Both the position numbers and the translations under genes were made by a program. The notes beneath the pieces are model-generated. The model made no database searches. It had not been told where the DNA came from and saw only the letters and a program-made list of their open reading frames with translations. Source: Flavobacteriales bacterium (GTDB lineage: Bacteria > Bacteroidota > Bacteroidia > CAIKAF01). From it: a DNA stretch of 64,000 nucleotides. Where the stretch lies: assembly GCA_025451235.1 (NCBI GenBank), contig JANWKT010000001.1, forward strand, positions 186,001 to 250,000, in the 5' to 3' direction. Positions 17,556 to 26,705 of this stretch are shown piece after piece (positions within the stretch are counted from its first letter, which is position 1; every line of letters begins with the position of its first letter).

Positions 17556-18569
17556 TTAAACAGTAAAGGTCGGGTCAATAAATTGTTTGATCAAAGAGCG
17601 GATATCCTCTACACTTAGCCATTCTGAATTTTCTCCTGAATTATAACAAAACCCAATGGGTACAGGAGTTGCTTTGTTTTGTTTCAGGTAATCCTCCACG
17701 CTCCATTTAATAGGTGACTGTGGTAAAATAGCAAAATATTTTCCTACATCTACGGTAGTAAACGAATCGGAAGTGGTGATCATTTCTTCATGAATTTTTT
17801 CGCCAGGCCGGATACCCACAAACTCAAGTTTTGCATGGGGAGCAACTGCTTTGGCTACATCCAGGATTCTATAGGAAGGGATCTTGGGTACAAAGATCTC
17901 ACCACCCCAGGCATTTTCCAGGGCATGTAATACCAGGTCTACTCCTTCTTCCAGTGAAATGTTGAATCTTGTCATTCTCTCATCGGTAATAGGTAAGACC
18001 CCCTCTTTTCTTTTGTTCAGGAAAAAAGGTATTACAGACCCCCTGCTTCCCATTACGTTACCATACCTCACCACTGATAGACTCAGGTCCCTGCTTCCAA
18101 CAATGCTATTGGCTGCTATGAATAATTTATCTGAGCAAAGTTTGGTAGCCCCGTATAGGTTAATGGGAGCTGCAGCTTTATCGGTCGACAAGGCAACTAC
18201 CTTTTGCACACCACAATCCAGGGCGGCGTTGATAATACTATTGGCTCCTAATACATTGGTCTTGATAAACTCCATGGGATTGTACTCCGCGGCGGGTACT
18301 TGCTTAAGAGCTGCAGCATGCACAATGATATCCACCCCTTCACAAGCCCTGGTAAAACGGGCTTCATCCCGAATATCTCCCAAAAAATAGCGCATGGCAG
18401 GATATTTACTATGCGGAAACTCATGGGCCATTTCGAATTGCTTGAGTTCATCTCTTGAGAAAACAACTAATCTTTTTACGCCAGGATGTTTTTCGAGGAC
18501 TGTTTTTACGAACATTTTCCCGAAAGAACCTGTTCCACCTGTAACTAATACCGATTTATTATTGAGCAT
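17556..18569 (-). CDS. pseB: PseB, UDP-GlcNAc 4,6-dehydratase (5-inverting)
   Basis: A 337-residue extended SDR that carries out the first step of pseudaminic acid synthesis. The NADP site is VLVTGGTGSFGKMF. The catalytic region STDKAAAPINLYGATK carries the threonine/aspartate/lysine and Tyr-x-x-x-Lys set of inverting 4,6-dehydratases. RYGNVMGSRGSVIPFF and GIRPGEKIHEEMI are family-specific. It is the first gene of a six-gene minus-strand operon, with a good promoter at 18601-18632. Leader length is about 25 bases. Confidence 0.95.
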   Translation of the reverse strand: MLNNKSVLVTGGTGSFGKMFVKTVLEKHPGVKRLVVFSRDELKQFEMAHEFPHSKYPAMRYFLGDIRDEARFTRACEGVDIIVHAAALKQVPAAEYNPMEFIKTNVLGANSIINAALDCGVQKVVALSTDKAAAPINLYGATKLCSDKLFIAANSIVGSRDLSLSVVRYGNVMGSRGSVIPFFLNKRKEGVLPITDERMTRFNISLEEGVDLVLHALENAWGGEIFVPKIPSYRILDVAKAVAPHAKLEFVGIRPGEKIHEEMITTSDSFTTVDVGKYFAILPQSPIKWSVEDYLKQNKATPVPIGFCYNSGENSEWLSVEDIRSLIKQFIDPTFTV

Positions 18570-18600
18570 TTACGAACGCCTTAGTTAAATTTTTGACCTA

Positions 18601-18632
18601 CAAATCTAATTAAATCGTGCAAATCGAACAAA
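18601..18632 (-). promoter_or_regulatory. Promoter of the pse operon
   Basis: On the minus strand, TTTG (18632-18629), a 20-base spacer, then TAGATTTG (18608-18601). Both elements match the Bacteroidota consensus, and the ATG of pseB lies about 30 bases downstream. Confidence 0.6.
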
Positions 18633-18636
18633 TCAC

Positions 18637-18834
18637 TGATCAGGGCCCTTTGGGGTACGTTTGGTACCATTCCCAGGATACAGCCTGGGCAGGCTTAAGA
18701 GTAAGCTCCCCGATAGCTGCGGTGTTATGGCTGCTTTTCAGCCCAGCCCGGACAAAATGTATGAACCCCGTGGCCGCAGGCCATGGGGCCTACCCTCGGC
18801 AGAAGCGGCGAACCTGGTAAGCGACCAGGCAGGC
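18637..18834. repeat. GC-rich intergenic hairpin cluster (18.7 kb)
   Basis: A GC-rich block between the divergent pse operon and the Maf-like gene. Several hairpins follow one another. CCCAGG-CCTGGG is at 18672-18689. CCCCgTGGCC-gca-GGCCAtGGGG is at 18766-18788. CCTGGT-aagcg-ACCAGG is at 18813-18829. A GGTAC pair lies near 18655. The block ends just before the TATATTTG promoter. Short frames reading through it have no protein-like features. Confidence 0.6.
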
Positions 18835-18844
18835 AAAAAACTAG

Positions 18845-18852
18845 TATATTTG
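18845..18852 (+). promoter_or_regulatory. Promoter -7 element (TATATTTG)
   Basis: TATATTTG lies 7 bases before the ATG at 18860, so the mRNA would be nearly leaderless. Confidence 0.5.
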
Positions 18853-18859
18853 AACCATT

Positions 18860-19729
18860 ATGGCAAAGGAATCAGCGATTTCAACTTTCATTAGCAACAC
18901 CCTTCAAACCCAGCTGTCTATTGCAAAGATCCTGATCCAGTCGAAGTTTTTTACCAGGAAACTCTCTTTTGCCCCCCTTGAAAAATGTGTGGTATTGGGT
19001 AACGGGCCTTCGCTTTCGAAAGAAATTGAAAACCATCCCGATTGGTTTAGATCAACCCCGAAGCTGGCCGTTAATTTATTTGTAAAATCTGATTATTATA
19101 CCCAATTAAAGCCGGAGTTTTACGTTATCAATGCACCTGAACATTGGTTCGAATCAGTGAATGATTTGGGCAGAAAGGCCACTGTTGAATTATATGAACT
19201 GATGGCAGAAAAAACTACCTGGGATATGACATTATTGATCCCCTATGGGGCAAAGAAAAATAATGAATGGAAAAAATATATCGCCAACAATAAGCATATC
19301 AAGATCCATTATTATAACAAAACCCCGGTTGAAGGTTATGGATGGTTTTGCAATATTGTTTTTAAAAAAAGGTGGGGCATGCCCCGGCCCCACAATGTGG
19401 TCATCCCGGCATTGATGCATGCCATTGATATTGGCTTTAACGAAATATACTTGGCAGGGGTTGATCATTCATGGTTAACAGGTTTGCGTGTAGAACAAGA
19501 CAATACAGTCACCATGGAACATACCCATGTTTATGGAGAAGTAGTTCGTTATCCTATTTTTGCCTACCTTGATGAAAAGCGTCATTTGCATGATATGCTG
19601 ATGAAATTTGTACATACTTTTAAGAGTTATTTTTTTATCAGGGATTATGCCACCCACCAACATAAAAAGATCTATAACATTACCGAAGGTTCGTTTATTG
19701 ATGCTTTCGAAAAAAGAAAAATCAGCTAG
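18860..19729 (+). CDS. DUF115/Maf-like Rossmann protein, candidate nonulosonate transferase
   Basis: A 289-residue cytoplasmic protein. CVVLGNGPSLSKEIENHP (about residues 43-60) and EIYLAGVDHSW (about 192-202) match the GxGPSL and GxD motifs of the DUF115/MptE-like fold. Motility-associated factor (Maf) glycosyltransferases use this fold to put pseudaminic or legionaminic acid onto flagellins. There is no membrane segment or signal peptide. It is divergent from the pse operon and abuts the flippase gene, whose ATG follows its stop directly. Transfer of pseudaminic acid to a glycan or protein is an inference from fold and context. A simple sugar-modifying role is possible. Confidence 0.7.
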   Translation: MAKESAISTFISNTLQTQLSIAKILIQSKFFTRKLSFAPLEKCVVLGNGPSLSKEIENHPDWFRSTPKLAVNLFVKSDYYTQLKPEFYVINAPEHWFESVNDLGRKATVELYELMAEKTTWDMTLLIPYGAKKNNEWKKYIANNKHIKIHYYNKTPVEGYGWFCNIVFKKRWGMPRPHNVVIPALMHAIDIGFNEIYLAGVDHSWLTGLRVEQDNTVTMEHTHVYGEVVRYPIFAYLDEKRHLHDMLMKFVHTFKSYFFIRDYATHQHKKIYNITEGSFIDAFEKRKIS

Positions 19730-21214
19730 ATGGGGGTAGTAAAAAGGCAAACCATTAAATCGGTTATTTACACCTATGCCGGTACTATTCTTGGGTTTAT
19801 TACAGTTGGTATTTTGTTCCCCATTTATTTAACTACCTCCGAAATTGGGGTTTTGAACCTGGTGAACCGTTGGAGTGTAATGATCATGCAGATAGGCACA
19901 TTGGGATTTCCAGTAGCGATGATCAAGTATTTCCCTTATTTCAGGAACAAAGAAAAAAAATACCATGGCTTTCTGTTTGTCTCCTTATTGATAGGATTAA
20001 TAGGTTTTGCCATCACGGCAGGCATCCTTTTTTTATTTAACGATGCTATCGTAGAAAATGAAAAATTAAAGTCTCCTCTTTTTAGCCAGTATTTTAATTA
20101 TATATACATGGTTACCTTTTTTTACTTGTTCTTCTATATACTGGATGTGTACTCAAGGGCCATTTATCAATCATCTGCATCCGTGCTACTCAGAGAATTT
20201 GTACAAAGGGTGATCATCATTACATTAACCGGAGCCTTTATCGCCAAACTCATTGGATTCGGCGATTTTGCCATCTTTTATTATATTACCCTTTGTCTGC
20301 CCACTATTTTTCTGTTTCTTTTTTTAGCCGTTAAAAAAGAGATCCATTTAACTCCCAATTTCGAAATTTTTAGGACTGAGCACCGAAGCTCGATCATCAA
20401 GAGAAGCGCATTCGGTTTGATCTCCGGTATGGGGATCAGCGGCTTACTAAGTATTGATGTGATCATGCTGAATGAATACCTGGGTGAAGCATCAACAGGT
20501 GTATATATTACAGTATTTTATTTTGCTTCGCTGATATTGATCCCGTTCCGCTCCTTTGGTCGCCTGGGTGGCAACCTGATTGCCGAAGCCATTAAGGAAG
20601 AAGATCATGTAAGGTTGAAAAAAGTGTATTACGATAGTTGCCTAACACAGTATATCATTGGAATTATTCTTCTGGCCTCCATGCTAGTAAATGTGGACAA
20701 TATTTTTACATTTTTAAAACCAGAATACAGAGAGGCCTATTATGTAATTCTCATCGTAGGCATTGGAAACCTATTTGAAATGGCCACCGGACTTAATCAT
20801 AGTATCATCGATAATTCTACCCATTATAGGTTTGGAACTTATTTTGTAGGGTTGCTTATTCTTTGCACCATCGGATTCAACATGATCTTTATCCCGTTGA
20901 TGGGGATCAATGGGGCTGCTATTGGTACTGCATTATCCATCATTGTATTCAACCTGGTAAAAACCATATTTGTATATAGTAAATATAAATTATGGCCTTT
21001 CAATCTGAATTTTGTTTGGGTACTTTTATTGGCAGCTGTATTGGTAACGGTGGTATGGATGGTTCCCAATTTATCCAACGTTTATATCAATACTATTTTC
21101 AAATCTTCTCTCTTGTTTTTTCCTTTGTTCACTATTATTTATTTAGGGAAATTCTCCGCTGAATTTAACGGGCATATCCATAGTTTTTTGAATCTTTTGA
21201 AGAAGAAAAGATAA
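19730..21214 (+). CDS. Wzx-type oligosaccharide flippase
   Basis: A 494-residue polytopic membrane protein with about 12-14 hydrophobic segments spread evenly from residue 10 to the end. It fits the MATE/MOP polysaccharide exporter family (family pattern YTYAGTILGFITVGILFPIYLT near the start, SEIGVLNLV shortly after). Flippases of this type move lipid-linked oligosaccharides across the inner membrane. Its ATG follows the stop of the Maf-like gene with no gap, so they form one transcript. It converges on pyk with only 11 bases between the stops. Together with the pse operon it suggests an exported glycan containing nonulosonic acid. Confidence 0.88.
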   Translation: MGVVKRQTIKSVIYTYAGTILGFITVGILFPIYLTTSEIGVLNLVNRWSVMIMQIGTLGFPVAMIKYFPYFRNKEKKYHGFLFVSLLIGLIGFAITAGILFLFNDAIVENEKLKSPLFSQYFNYIYMVTFFYLFFYILDVYSRAIYQSSASVLLREFVQRVIIITLTGAFIAKLIGFGDFAIFYYITLCLPTIFLFLFLAVKKEIHLTPNFEIFRTEHRSSIIKRSAFGLISGMGISGLLSIDVIMLNEYLGEASTGVYITVFYFASLILIPFRSFGRLGGNLIAEAIKEEDHVRLKKVYYDSCLTQYIIGIILLASMLVNVDNIFTFLKPEYREAYYVILIVGIGNLFEMATGLNHSIIDNSTHYRFGTYFVGLLILCTIGFNMIFIPLMGINGAAIGTALSIIVFNLVKTIFVYSKYKLWPFNLNFVWVLLLAAVLVTVVWMVPNLSNVYINTIFKSSLLFFPLFTIIYLGKFSAEFNGHIHSFLNLLKKKR

Positions 21215-21225
21215 GGAATAGTATC

Positions 21226-22650
21226 TTACTTGATCTTATGTAGCTTCACCATATTGGTCTGACCTCTTTCGTCCATAGGCACACTGGCAGTATGCACCAC
21301 CAGATCACCATCTTTTACAAATCCCGTGCTCTTGAGCAATTTACTGCTCTCTGAGATGCTATCATCGGTGCTGATAAATTTATCGAAATAGAAACCACGT
21401 ACACCCCATAATAAACTCAGCTGGTTTAGAATTTTTCGGTTCCCGGTAAATACAAAAATATCAGCCCTTGGGCGGTAACTGGATATTTCAAAAGCGGTAT
21501 AACCGGTAAAGGTCATGGTAATGATACCGATGGCTTTTGTTTTTTTGGCCAGCTCAACGGCAGTATAGCAAATAGCATCGGTAATAAATCTTTCTTCGTT
21601 GATGTGCAAGTAGTCATTGTCGTAGATCCCTTCGTATTCTTCTACATTCTTAATGATCTTTTGTACACTTTCAATTACCCTCACAGGGAATTTTCCTACG
21701 GAAGTCTCTCCACTCAGCATCACTGCATCAGCTCCGTCCATAATGGCATTGGCCACATCATTCACCTCAGCCCTAGTAGGATTATAATTCGTGATCATAC
21801 TTTCCATCATTTGAGTGGCAATGATAATGGGTTTCGAAGCCATTTTACATTTTCTTACGAGTTCTTTTTGGATCAGCGGTACTTCCTGCATCGGCACTTC
21901 CACTCCCAAGTCACCACGTGCCACCATAATGGCATCTGATTCCCTCAAAATATTCGCAAAGTCGGCAATGGCTTCCGGTTTTTCTATTTTAGCAACCACC
22001 TTGGTCCGCTTTTTCCTTTTGGAGATCAGTTCCTTGAGTTGTACAACATCTGCAGCATTCCTCACAAATGAAAGCCCCACCCATTCCACATCATGGTCTA
22101 ACGCAAATTCCAGGTCTTCTATGTCCTTCGGTGTAAGACAGGGCAATGAAATTTTTGTATTCGGCAGGTTCACCCCTTTTTTCGAGGATAAGATCCCACC
22201 GCTGATCACTTTTACGGTTGCTTCATTTTTTTTGTTGGTGCTTACTACCTCCAGTACGATCTTCCCATCATCCACCAATACCCGTTCTCCCGGATTCACA
22301 TCTATGGCAAAATTCTCATACTGAATAAATATTTTCCCTTTGGTTCCAACGCCTTTATCCGTCGAAATAATAAATTCTTCATCATCATCGAGCATGATCT
22401 CGTTATTCTCCACATCCCTTATCCTCATCTTCGGACCTTGTAAATCAGCCAGAATGGCCAGGTTATAGCCTTTTTCATCATTTTGCCGCCGAACATTTGC
22501 AATAATGGTTTTCTGAAATTCCCGGTCGCCATGTGAAAAATTCAACCGACAAACATCCACGCCGGCTTCAATCAGCTTATCAAATACATTCCAATCCAAG
22601 GTGGCGGGTCCTAATGTTGCAACAACTTTTGTTTTACTTTGAACTTTCAT
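21226..22650 (-). CDS. pyk: Pyruvate kinase
   Basis: A 474-residue glycolytic enzyme making pyruvate and ATP from PEP and ADP. The N-terminal KTKVVATLGPATLDW, the active-site region RLNFSHGDREFQ, MVARGDLGVEVPM, IIIATQMMESM and the SGETSVGKFP loop are all present. The allosteric C-terminal domain is complete and slightly short. It is preceded by the IPExxxVDY gene 8 bases upstream, an arrangement I recall as common in Bacteroidota. No terminator is visible before the convergent flippase gene. Confidence 0.96.
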   Translation of the reverse strand: MKVQSKTKVVATLGPATLDWNVFDKLIEAGVDVCRLNFSHGDREFQKTIIANVRRQNDEKGYNLAILADLQGPKMRIRDVENNEIMLDDDEEFIISTDKGVGTKGKIFIQYENFAIDVNPGERVLVDDGKIVLEVVSTNKKNEATVKVISGGILSSKKGVNLPNTKISLPCLTPKDIEDLEFALDHDVEWVGLSFVRNAADVVQLKELISKRKKRTKVVAKIEKPEAIADFANILRESDAIMVARGDLGVEVPMQEVPLIQKELVRKCKMASKPIIIATQMMESMITNYNPTRAEVNDVANAIMDGADAVMLSGETSVGKFPVRVIESVQKIIKNVEEYEGIYDNDYLHINEERFITDAICYTAVELAKKTKAIGIITMTFTGYTAFEISSYRPRADIFVFTGNRKILNQLSLLWGVRGFYFDKFISTDDSISESSKLLKSTGFVKDGDLVVHTASVPMDERGQTNMVKLHKIK

Positions 22651-22658
22651 ATAATATT

Positions 22659-23078
22659 CTATTCATCTAAGTATAAAAGATCTTTTTCTTTAAGTTTGCT
22701 GATATCGATCTCAGTGGCCAGAAAAACAAATTCTATGCTTCCTAGCTTTGTGGTAATTTCATGCAAGTTAGCATCTTCTCCCTGCATTAAAAACAAATAA
22801 TCGATGGTTTTTAATTCCTTCATCAGTGTTTTATTTTCGAATCTATTGGCCAAAAGCCTGTAAACACTGCCTTTTTCGTCATCTACGTATTCAAAAAAGG
22901 GAAAGTCAAGTAAATGCGATCGGGAGGCGATCCCTTCATTAGACATTCTCACCAGGTCAAGACCCATGGTTTGATTAATAGCCCAGCAAAGCCGATAATC
23001 TTTCTCACTGCAGGAAATGCCAATCAGTTTAAAATCGAAGAAATCGTCGAAAGAGATATGAAGCTTTTCGGTCTTCAT
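22659..23078 (-). CDS. IPExxxVDY family protein
   Basis: A 139-residue protein I recognise as the IPExxxVDY family, found beside pyruvate kinase in Bacteroidota. FKLIGISCSEKDYRLCWAINQTMGLDL and FFEYVDDEKGSVYRLLAN match the family layout. No catalytic motif, signal peptide or membrane segment is seen, so it is probably cytoplasmic. The function is not known. It begins an operon with pyk (gap of 8 bases). A TATTTTTG -7 element lies at 23092-23099. Confidence 0.85.
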   Translation of the reverse strand: MKTEKLHISFDDFFDFKLIGISCSEKDYRLCWAINQTMGLDLVRMSNEGIASRSHLLDFPFFEYVDDEKGSVYRLLANRFENKTLMKELKTIDYLFLMQGEDANLHEITTKLGSIEFVFLATEIDISKLKEKDLLYLDE

Positions 23079-23091
23079 GTTGAATTGATAC

Positions 23092-23099
23092 CAAAAATA
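23092..23099 (-). promoter_or_regulatory. Promoter -7 element of the IPExxxVDY-pyk operon
   Basis: The minus strand reads TATTTTTG, 13 bases before the ATG at 23078. Confidence 0.4.
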
Positions 23100-23169
23100 C
23101 TCAAAAAATGAATGGGAATAGAAAGTATTTACGGAAAGTTAAACAAGTATTATCAATAGGATAATGTCC

Positions 23170-23733
23170 CTATTTATTCTCTTCTTTCCACTCATTGTAT
23201 TTTTTAACTACAACGTCGAGCTCCTCCAATTTATATTTTCCTTTCCACACTTCATCCGCCAGCTCCTCATAGTCATCAATAAATTCAGGTAGATGTTTTT
23301 TCCAATAGGCCAGGTCCAATTCGGTAAACTCCTTTTTGCCCCCTTTCCTGAGATAAGGAATGTATTCGATTTTGGATCCACCGCTGATCTCTCCTGGCAC
23401 CTGCCATTCGTATAGTTCTAGATAAGCACCTATCACGAGTATTTTTATAAAGTAATGACCTTCCTCTCCATCCGGCTGGAAAGTGGTATACTCATCCTTG
23501 CCACTTCTGAAATATTTGATCTCTGAAGCTTTCAACGATACCTTTAAGGTATCGTTTACTTTGATGCTAAGCTTGGTTTTAATATCACCCTCGCCCGATA
23601 AGTATTTGAATTTACCGAATACGGTATCTCCGTTTGTTTTTATTACAAAATCCCCCAACTCAGGAGCATCTTCGGTTTGAGCATAAACCGCAACACCGAA
23701 TGTAATTAGAAAAAGTAGAAATAGTTTTTTCAT
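23170..23733 (-). CDS. Secreted protein of unknown function
   Basis: A 187-residue protein with a signal peptide (MKKLFLLFLITFGVAVYA followed by Q). The mature start GDFVIKTNGDTVFGKFKY resembles an opening often seen in small secreted Bacteroidota proteins. The C-terminal third is acidic and lysine-rich and probably helical. I do not recognise a named family. ATG at 23733 is preferred to the ATG two codons upstream because it begins the signal peptide directly. It lies 11 bases after the M28 peptidase gene and is probably co-transcribed with it and cysS. Confidence 0.8.
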   Translation of the reverse strand: MKKLFLLFLITFGVAVYAQTEDAPELGDFVIKTNGDTVFGKFKYLSGEGDIKTKLSIKVNDTLKVSLKASEIKYFRSGKDEYTTFQPDGEEGHYFIKILVIGAYLELYEWQVPGEISGGSKIEYIPYLRKGGKKEFTELDLAYWKKHLPEFIDDYEELADEVWKGKYKLEELDVVVKKYNEWKEENK

Positions 23734-23744
23734 AATCATGTGTT

Positions 23745-24743
23745 TTATTGTTCTGTATAAATTAAATTCATCAAAGTTTGTCCAACCGCTTTTAATACGG
23801 ATTTATCAATGATATCCATATTATCCGCAGGTGTATGCCAATGGTTTCCAAAACCCGAACTGCTTTTATTGATAATATCAATGGTAGGAATTTTCGCCAA
23901 AGTATTTACAAAATAATGATCATCCGTTACTGGTTCACCGTCTGCATTAATAAAATAGGCACCATACCCACTGCCAATGGCAGTGTTCCACACCTTATCC
24001 ACAATATTAGCCGCATATTGCCGGCTAAATCCTTCCTTTAAAAATGAAGCATTTCTTGCCCCTACCATATCCAATAGTATGCCATATTTAGGTCCATAGG
24101 CTGGGATAGGTGGATTTTTTGCCCAATACTGAGATCCGAGGCAATAGGATTCTGGCCTGCCGGCGGCGTCTCCATAATCTTCACAATCAAATAAAATAAT
24201 ATCCACCCCAATTTTGGCCGGGCTCGCTTTTAGTTGACGGGCAATTTCAAGTAAAATCCCCACTCCACTGCCTCCATCATCTGCTCCGGGTACTGGTTGG
24301 CTCTTGGTAGCTTCTGTCCTGTCGGCAAATGGGCGGGTATCCCAATGGGCGAATAATACGATCCTGTTGGGATTTTTCTCGTCAAACCGGGCAATAATAT
24401 TTCTTCCTTTTAAAACGGTACCCGTATATGCAGTGGCATTGAACGACTGAACAATTACTTTGTCGGTATATTTTTTAAAAGTAGAGATCAGGTAATCCCC
24501 ACAGTTTTTATGCCCGGTGCTATTGGGTATCCGTGGGCCAAACGACATTTGTTTGCTAATAAAAGCATAAGCACTATCGGCATTAAACTGTGTTCCAGAA
24601 GTATGGGTGATATTGGTATCTGCTGTATCAACAACGTTCACCTTGTTGGTATCCAATATCGGATCTTTGACCTTTACTTTCCCTTTTCCACAAGAGATGA
24701 TGACCAAAACAAATAATACCGATACAAATATCCTGTTCTTCAT
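23745..24743 (-). CDS. M28-family zinc peptidase / glutaminyl-cyclase-like lipoprotein
   Basis: A 332-residue lipoprotein. The signal peptide ends in VLVIISC, a lipobox-like sequence, so it is likely anchored to a membrane facing the periplasm or surface. Zinc ligands of the M28 fold are visible: LFAHWDTRPFAD, PGADDGGSGVG, ILFDCEDYGD and the final HWHTPADNMDII. The pattern is closest to glutaminyl cyclase-like members, which form N-terminal pyroglutamate, or to aminopeptidases. Sequence alone does not separate these. ATG at 24743 is chosen. A longer frame would need TTG at 24773, inside cysS. It follows cysS by 11 bases. Confidence 0.9.
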   Translation of the reverse strand: MKNRIFVSVLFVLVIISCGKGKVKVKDPILDTNKVNVVDTADTNITHTSGTQFNADSAYAFISKQMSFGPRIPNSTGHKNCGDYLISTFKKYTDKVIVQSFNATAYTGTVLKGRNIIARFDEKNPNRIVLFAHWDTRPFADRTEATKSQPVPGADDGGSGVGILLEIARQLKASPAKIGVDIILFDCEDYGDAAGRPESYCLGSQYWAKNPPIPAYGPKYGILLDMVGARNASFLKEGFSRQYAANIVDKVWNTAIGSGYGAYFINADGEPVTDDHYFVNTLAKIPTIDIINKSSSGFGNHWHTPADNMDIIDKSVLKAVGQTLMNLIYTEQ

Positions 24744-24754
24744 TGATTGATTGA

Positions 24755-26233
24755 TTAATTTAAAAATTCCCAACTGCTTCCTTCCTTTCCGTCCTTCACA
24801 ACAATTTTCAATTCATTTAAACGGTCCCTGATGAGATCGCTGGTAGCAAAATCTTTTTTTGTCCTGGCATTCATCCGCATTTCCAGCACCATATTCATTA
24901 ATCCTCCCACCGTATTATTGTCCTGGTTGCCTCCAACTGATTCAACATTCAGTCCCAATATATCAAAGTAAAAAACCCTCATGGTTTCTCCAAGCAAGGC
25001 TATATCATCTTTGGTAAGCTGAATATTTCCTTCTTTGGTTCCGTTAATAATTCTGGTTGCCTCAAAAAGTTGGGCTATTAATACTGGGCAATTAAAATCA
25101 TCATTCATGGCATCGTAGCAACTTTGTTTCCATTCAGCAATGTTCACTGAACTGGAGCCAGAAGCGGGTAAATTGCTCCATTCTTTCCATGCAGCTTGTA
25201 TCCTCCTCAATCCTTTTTCAGCAGCCTGCAGGCCTTCCATGGTAATATCCAAGGTGCTTCCATAATGCGCCTGTAAAAAAAAGAACCGAACTGCAGAAGG
25301 AGTATAAGGTTTATCAATTAAAGGATGTTCACCGCTTAAAAGATCCTGCGGAAGGAAAAAATTTCCCTGTGACTTACTCATCTTTTTTCCGTTCAGGGTT
25401 AGCATATTCCCATGCATCCAATATTTAACCGGAGTATCATGCATATGCGCTGCACAATTTTGTGCAATTTCACATTCATGATGAGGGAATTTAAGGTCCA
25501 TTCCTCCTCCATGTATATCGAATTGTAATCCCAGGTATTTGCTGCTCATCACACTACATTCAATATGCCAGCCAGGGAAACCTTCTCCCCATGGGCTTGG
25601 CCAACGCATGATATGTTCAGGTTGGGCTTTTTTCCATAATGCAAAGTCCAATACATTTCTTTTTTCATCTTGTCCGTCAAGATCACGGGTGCCTGAAAGC
25701 AATTCATCAATATTCCGTCCACTTAAAATCCCATATTGAAATTTCTCATTGTATTTCTTTACATCAAAATAAACAGAACCATTCACTACATAAGCAAAAC
25801 CATTGTCAATAATTGTTTTTGTCATTTCGATCTGTTCAACAATATGCCCGGTGGCGGTAGGCTCAATAGATGGGGGAATTAAATTAAATTCACGCACCAC
25901 ATCGTGGAATCCATTGGTGTATTTTTGTACGATCTCCATAGGTTCAAGTTGCTCGAGTCTGGCTCTTTTGGCAATCTTATCCTCCCCTTCATCGGCATCG
26001 TCTACCAGGTGACCCACGTCGGTAATATTTCTTATATATCTTACTTTATATCCTAAATGTGTTAAATACCGGTAAACAATATCAAACGAAGTAAAGCTCC
26101 TTAAGTTTCCAATATGCACATCGTTATAAACCGTTGGTCCGCAAACATACAAACCAACAAAAGGAGGATTCAGTGGTTCAAATTTCTCTTTTTTCCTAGT
26201 CAACGAATTGTTGACGTACAATTCCTGCTTCAT
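24755..26233 (-). CDS. cysS: Cysteinyl-tRNA synthetase
   Basis: A 492-residue class I aminoacyl-tRNA synthetase charging tRNA-Cys. Visible marks are the zinc and HIGH region ([20 protein letters not shown]), [11 protein letters not shown] with the second zinc cysteine, [10 protein letters not shown], and KKMSKSQGN. The start is set at ATG 26233 ([20 protein letters not shown]), which gives the standard N-terminus. The frame extends about 29 codons further upstream without family similarity. It begins a minus-strand operon with the M28 peptidase and a small secreted protein. Confidence 0.96.
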   Translation of the reverse strand: MKQELYVNNSLTRKKEKFEPLNPPFVGLYVCGPTVYNDVHIGNLRSFTSFDIVYRYLTHLGYKVRYIRNITDVGHLVDDADEGEDKIAKRARLEQLEPMEIVQKYTNGFHDVVREFNLIPPSIEPTATGHIVEQIEMTKTIIDNGFAYVVNGSVYFDVKKYNEKFQYGILSGRNIDELLSGTRDLDGQDEKRNVLDFALWKKAQPEHIMRWPSPWGEGFPGWHIECSVMSSKYLGLQFDIHGGGMDLKFPHHECEIAQNCAAHMHDTPVKYWMHGNMLTLNGKKMSKSQGNFFLPQDLLSGEHPLIDKPYTPSAVRFFFLQAHYGSTLDITMEGLQAAEKGLRRIQAAWKEWSNLPASGSSSVNIAEWKQSCYDAMNDDFNCPVLIAQLFEATRIINGTKEGNIQLTKDDIALLGETMRVFYFDILGLNVESVGGNQDNNTVGGLMNMVLEMRMNARTKKDFATSDLIRDRLNELKIVVKDGKEGSSWEFLN

Positions 26234-26371
26234 ACATGGCGAATATAATAAAAATAGAGGTGATCTTAAAGAGGCCATTGGCTCGATAACAGGTTTTTTA
26301 TATTCCCGTTTGATGATCATGTTCGGAGGTGATCCATCCCGTCGAGCAGTCCCACCAGGCCATTCAATAAA

Positions 26372-26400
26372 AAAAAGCTACCTTTTGGGGTAGCTTTTAT
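26372..26400 (-). terminator. Intrinsic terminator of the small membrane peptide gene
   Basis: On the minus strand, AAAAGCTACC, loop, GGTAGCTTTT, then a run of T. It lies 13 bases after the stop of the 24-residue reading frame and ahead of cysS. Confidence 0.8.
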
Positions 26401-26412
26401 TCTTTTTCTTGG

Positions 26413-26487
26413 TCAGGCCAGTAGGTTTGCAACAAGGCCGAGTATTGCAAATGCAATAAAGAGCGGCAGTAGGATTTTAACCTTCAT
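26413..26487 (-). CDS. 24-residue single-span membrane peptide (candidate)
   Basis: A short frame, MKVKILLPLF followed by IAFAILGLVANLLA and TGA. The peptide has two lysines and then one continuous hydrophobic helix, so it would insert in the inner membrane. Expression is supported by position: a TATATTTG -7 element lies at 26521-26514 on the same strand, a purine-rich stretch (AAAAAAAAGG) precedes the ATG, and a strong terminator follows at once. The layout is that of a tiny independent gene. It could be a small regulatory membrane protein or a type I toxin-like peptide. No antisense RNA was identified. Confidence 0.55.
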   Translation of the reverse strand: MKVKILLPLFIAFAILGLVANLLA

Positions 26488-26513
26488 ACCTTTTTTTTGA
26501 TTTTTGAGGAGAG

Positions 26514-26521
26514 CAAATATA
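26514..26521 (-). promoter_or_regulatory. Promoter -7 element (TATATTTG)
   Basis: The minus strand reads TATATTTG, 27 bases before the ATG of the 24-residue peptide gene. Confidence 0.5.
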
Positions 26522-26650
26522 GTTGTTCTGTTCTCTAAGTAAACGCTAAAATTTTGAAATAGGTAAGATTTTATAAAATCTTAATCTTTTATATTGGTTT
26601 TGTATTGTGCGTTAAACACTTAATAAAAAACGTTCATATCTAAAAAGTCA

Positions 26651-26677
26651 AACAGCATACCTAAATGGGTATGCTGT
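26651..26677 (-). terminator. Intrinsic terminator
   Basis: AACAGCATACC and GGGTATGCTGTT form an 11-bp stem with a short loop. On the minus strand it is followed by TTTGACTTTTTAG. It lies 29 bases after the stop of the 26.7-28.5 kb T9SS protein. Confidence 0.7.
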
Positions 26678-26705
26678 TATCAAATTTTTAATAAATAGGT
26701 TCCTA

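Noticed and set aside
18617-18894. Short plus-strand frames upstream of the Maf-like gene
   Set aside because: They are products of the GC-rich palindromes and overlap the promoter of the real gene.
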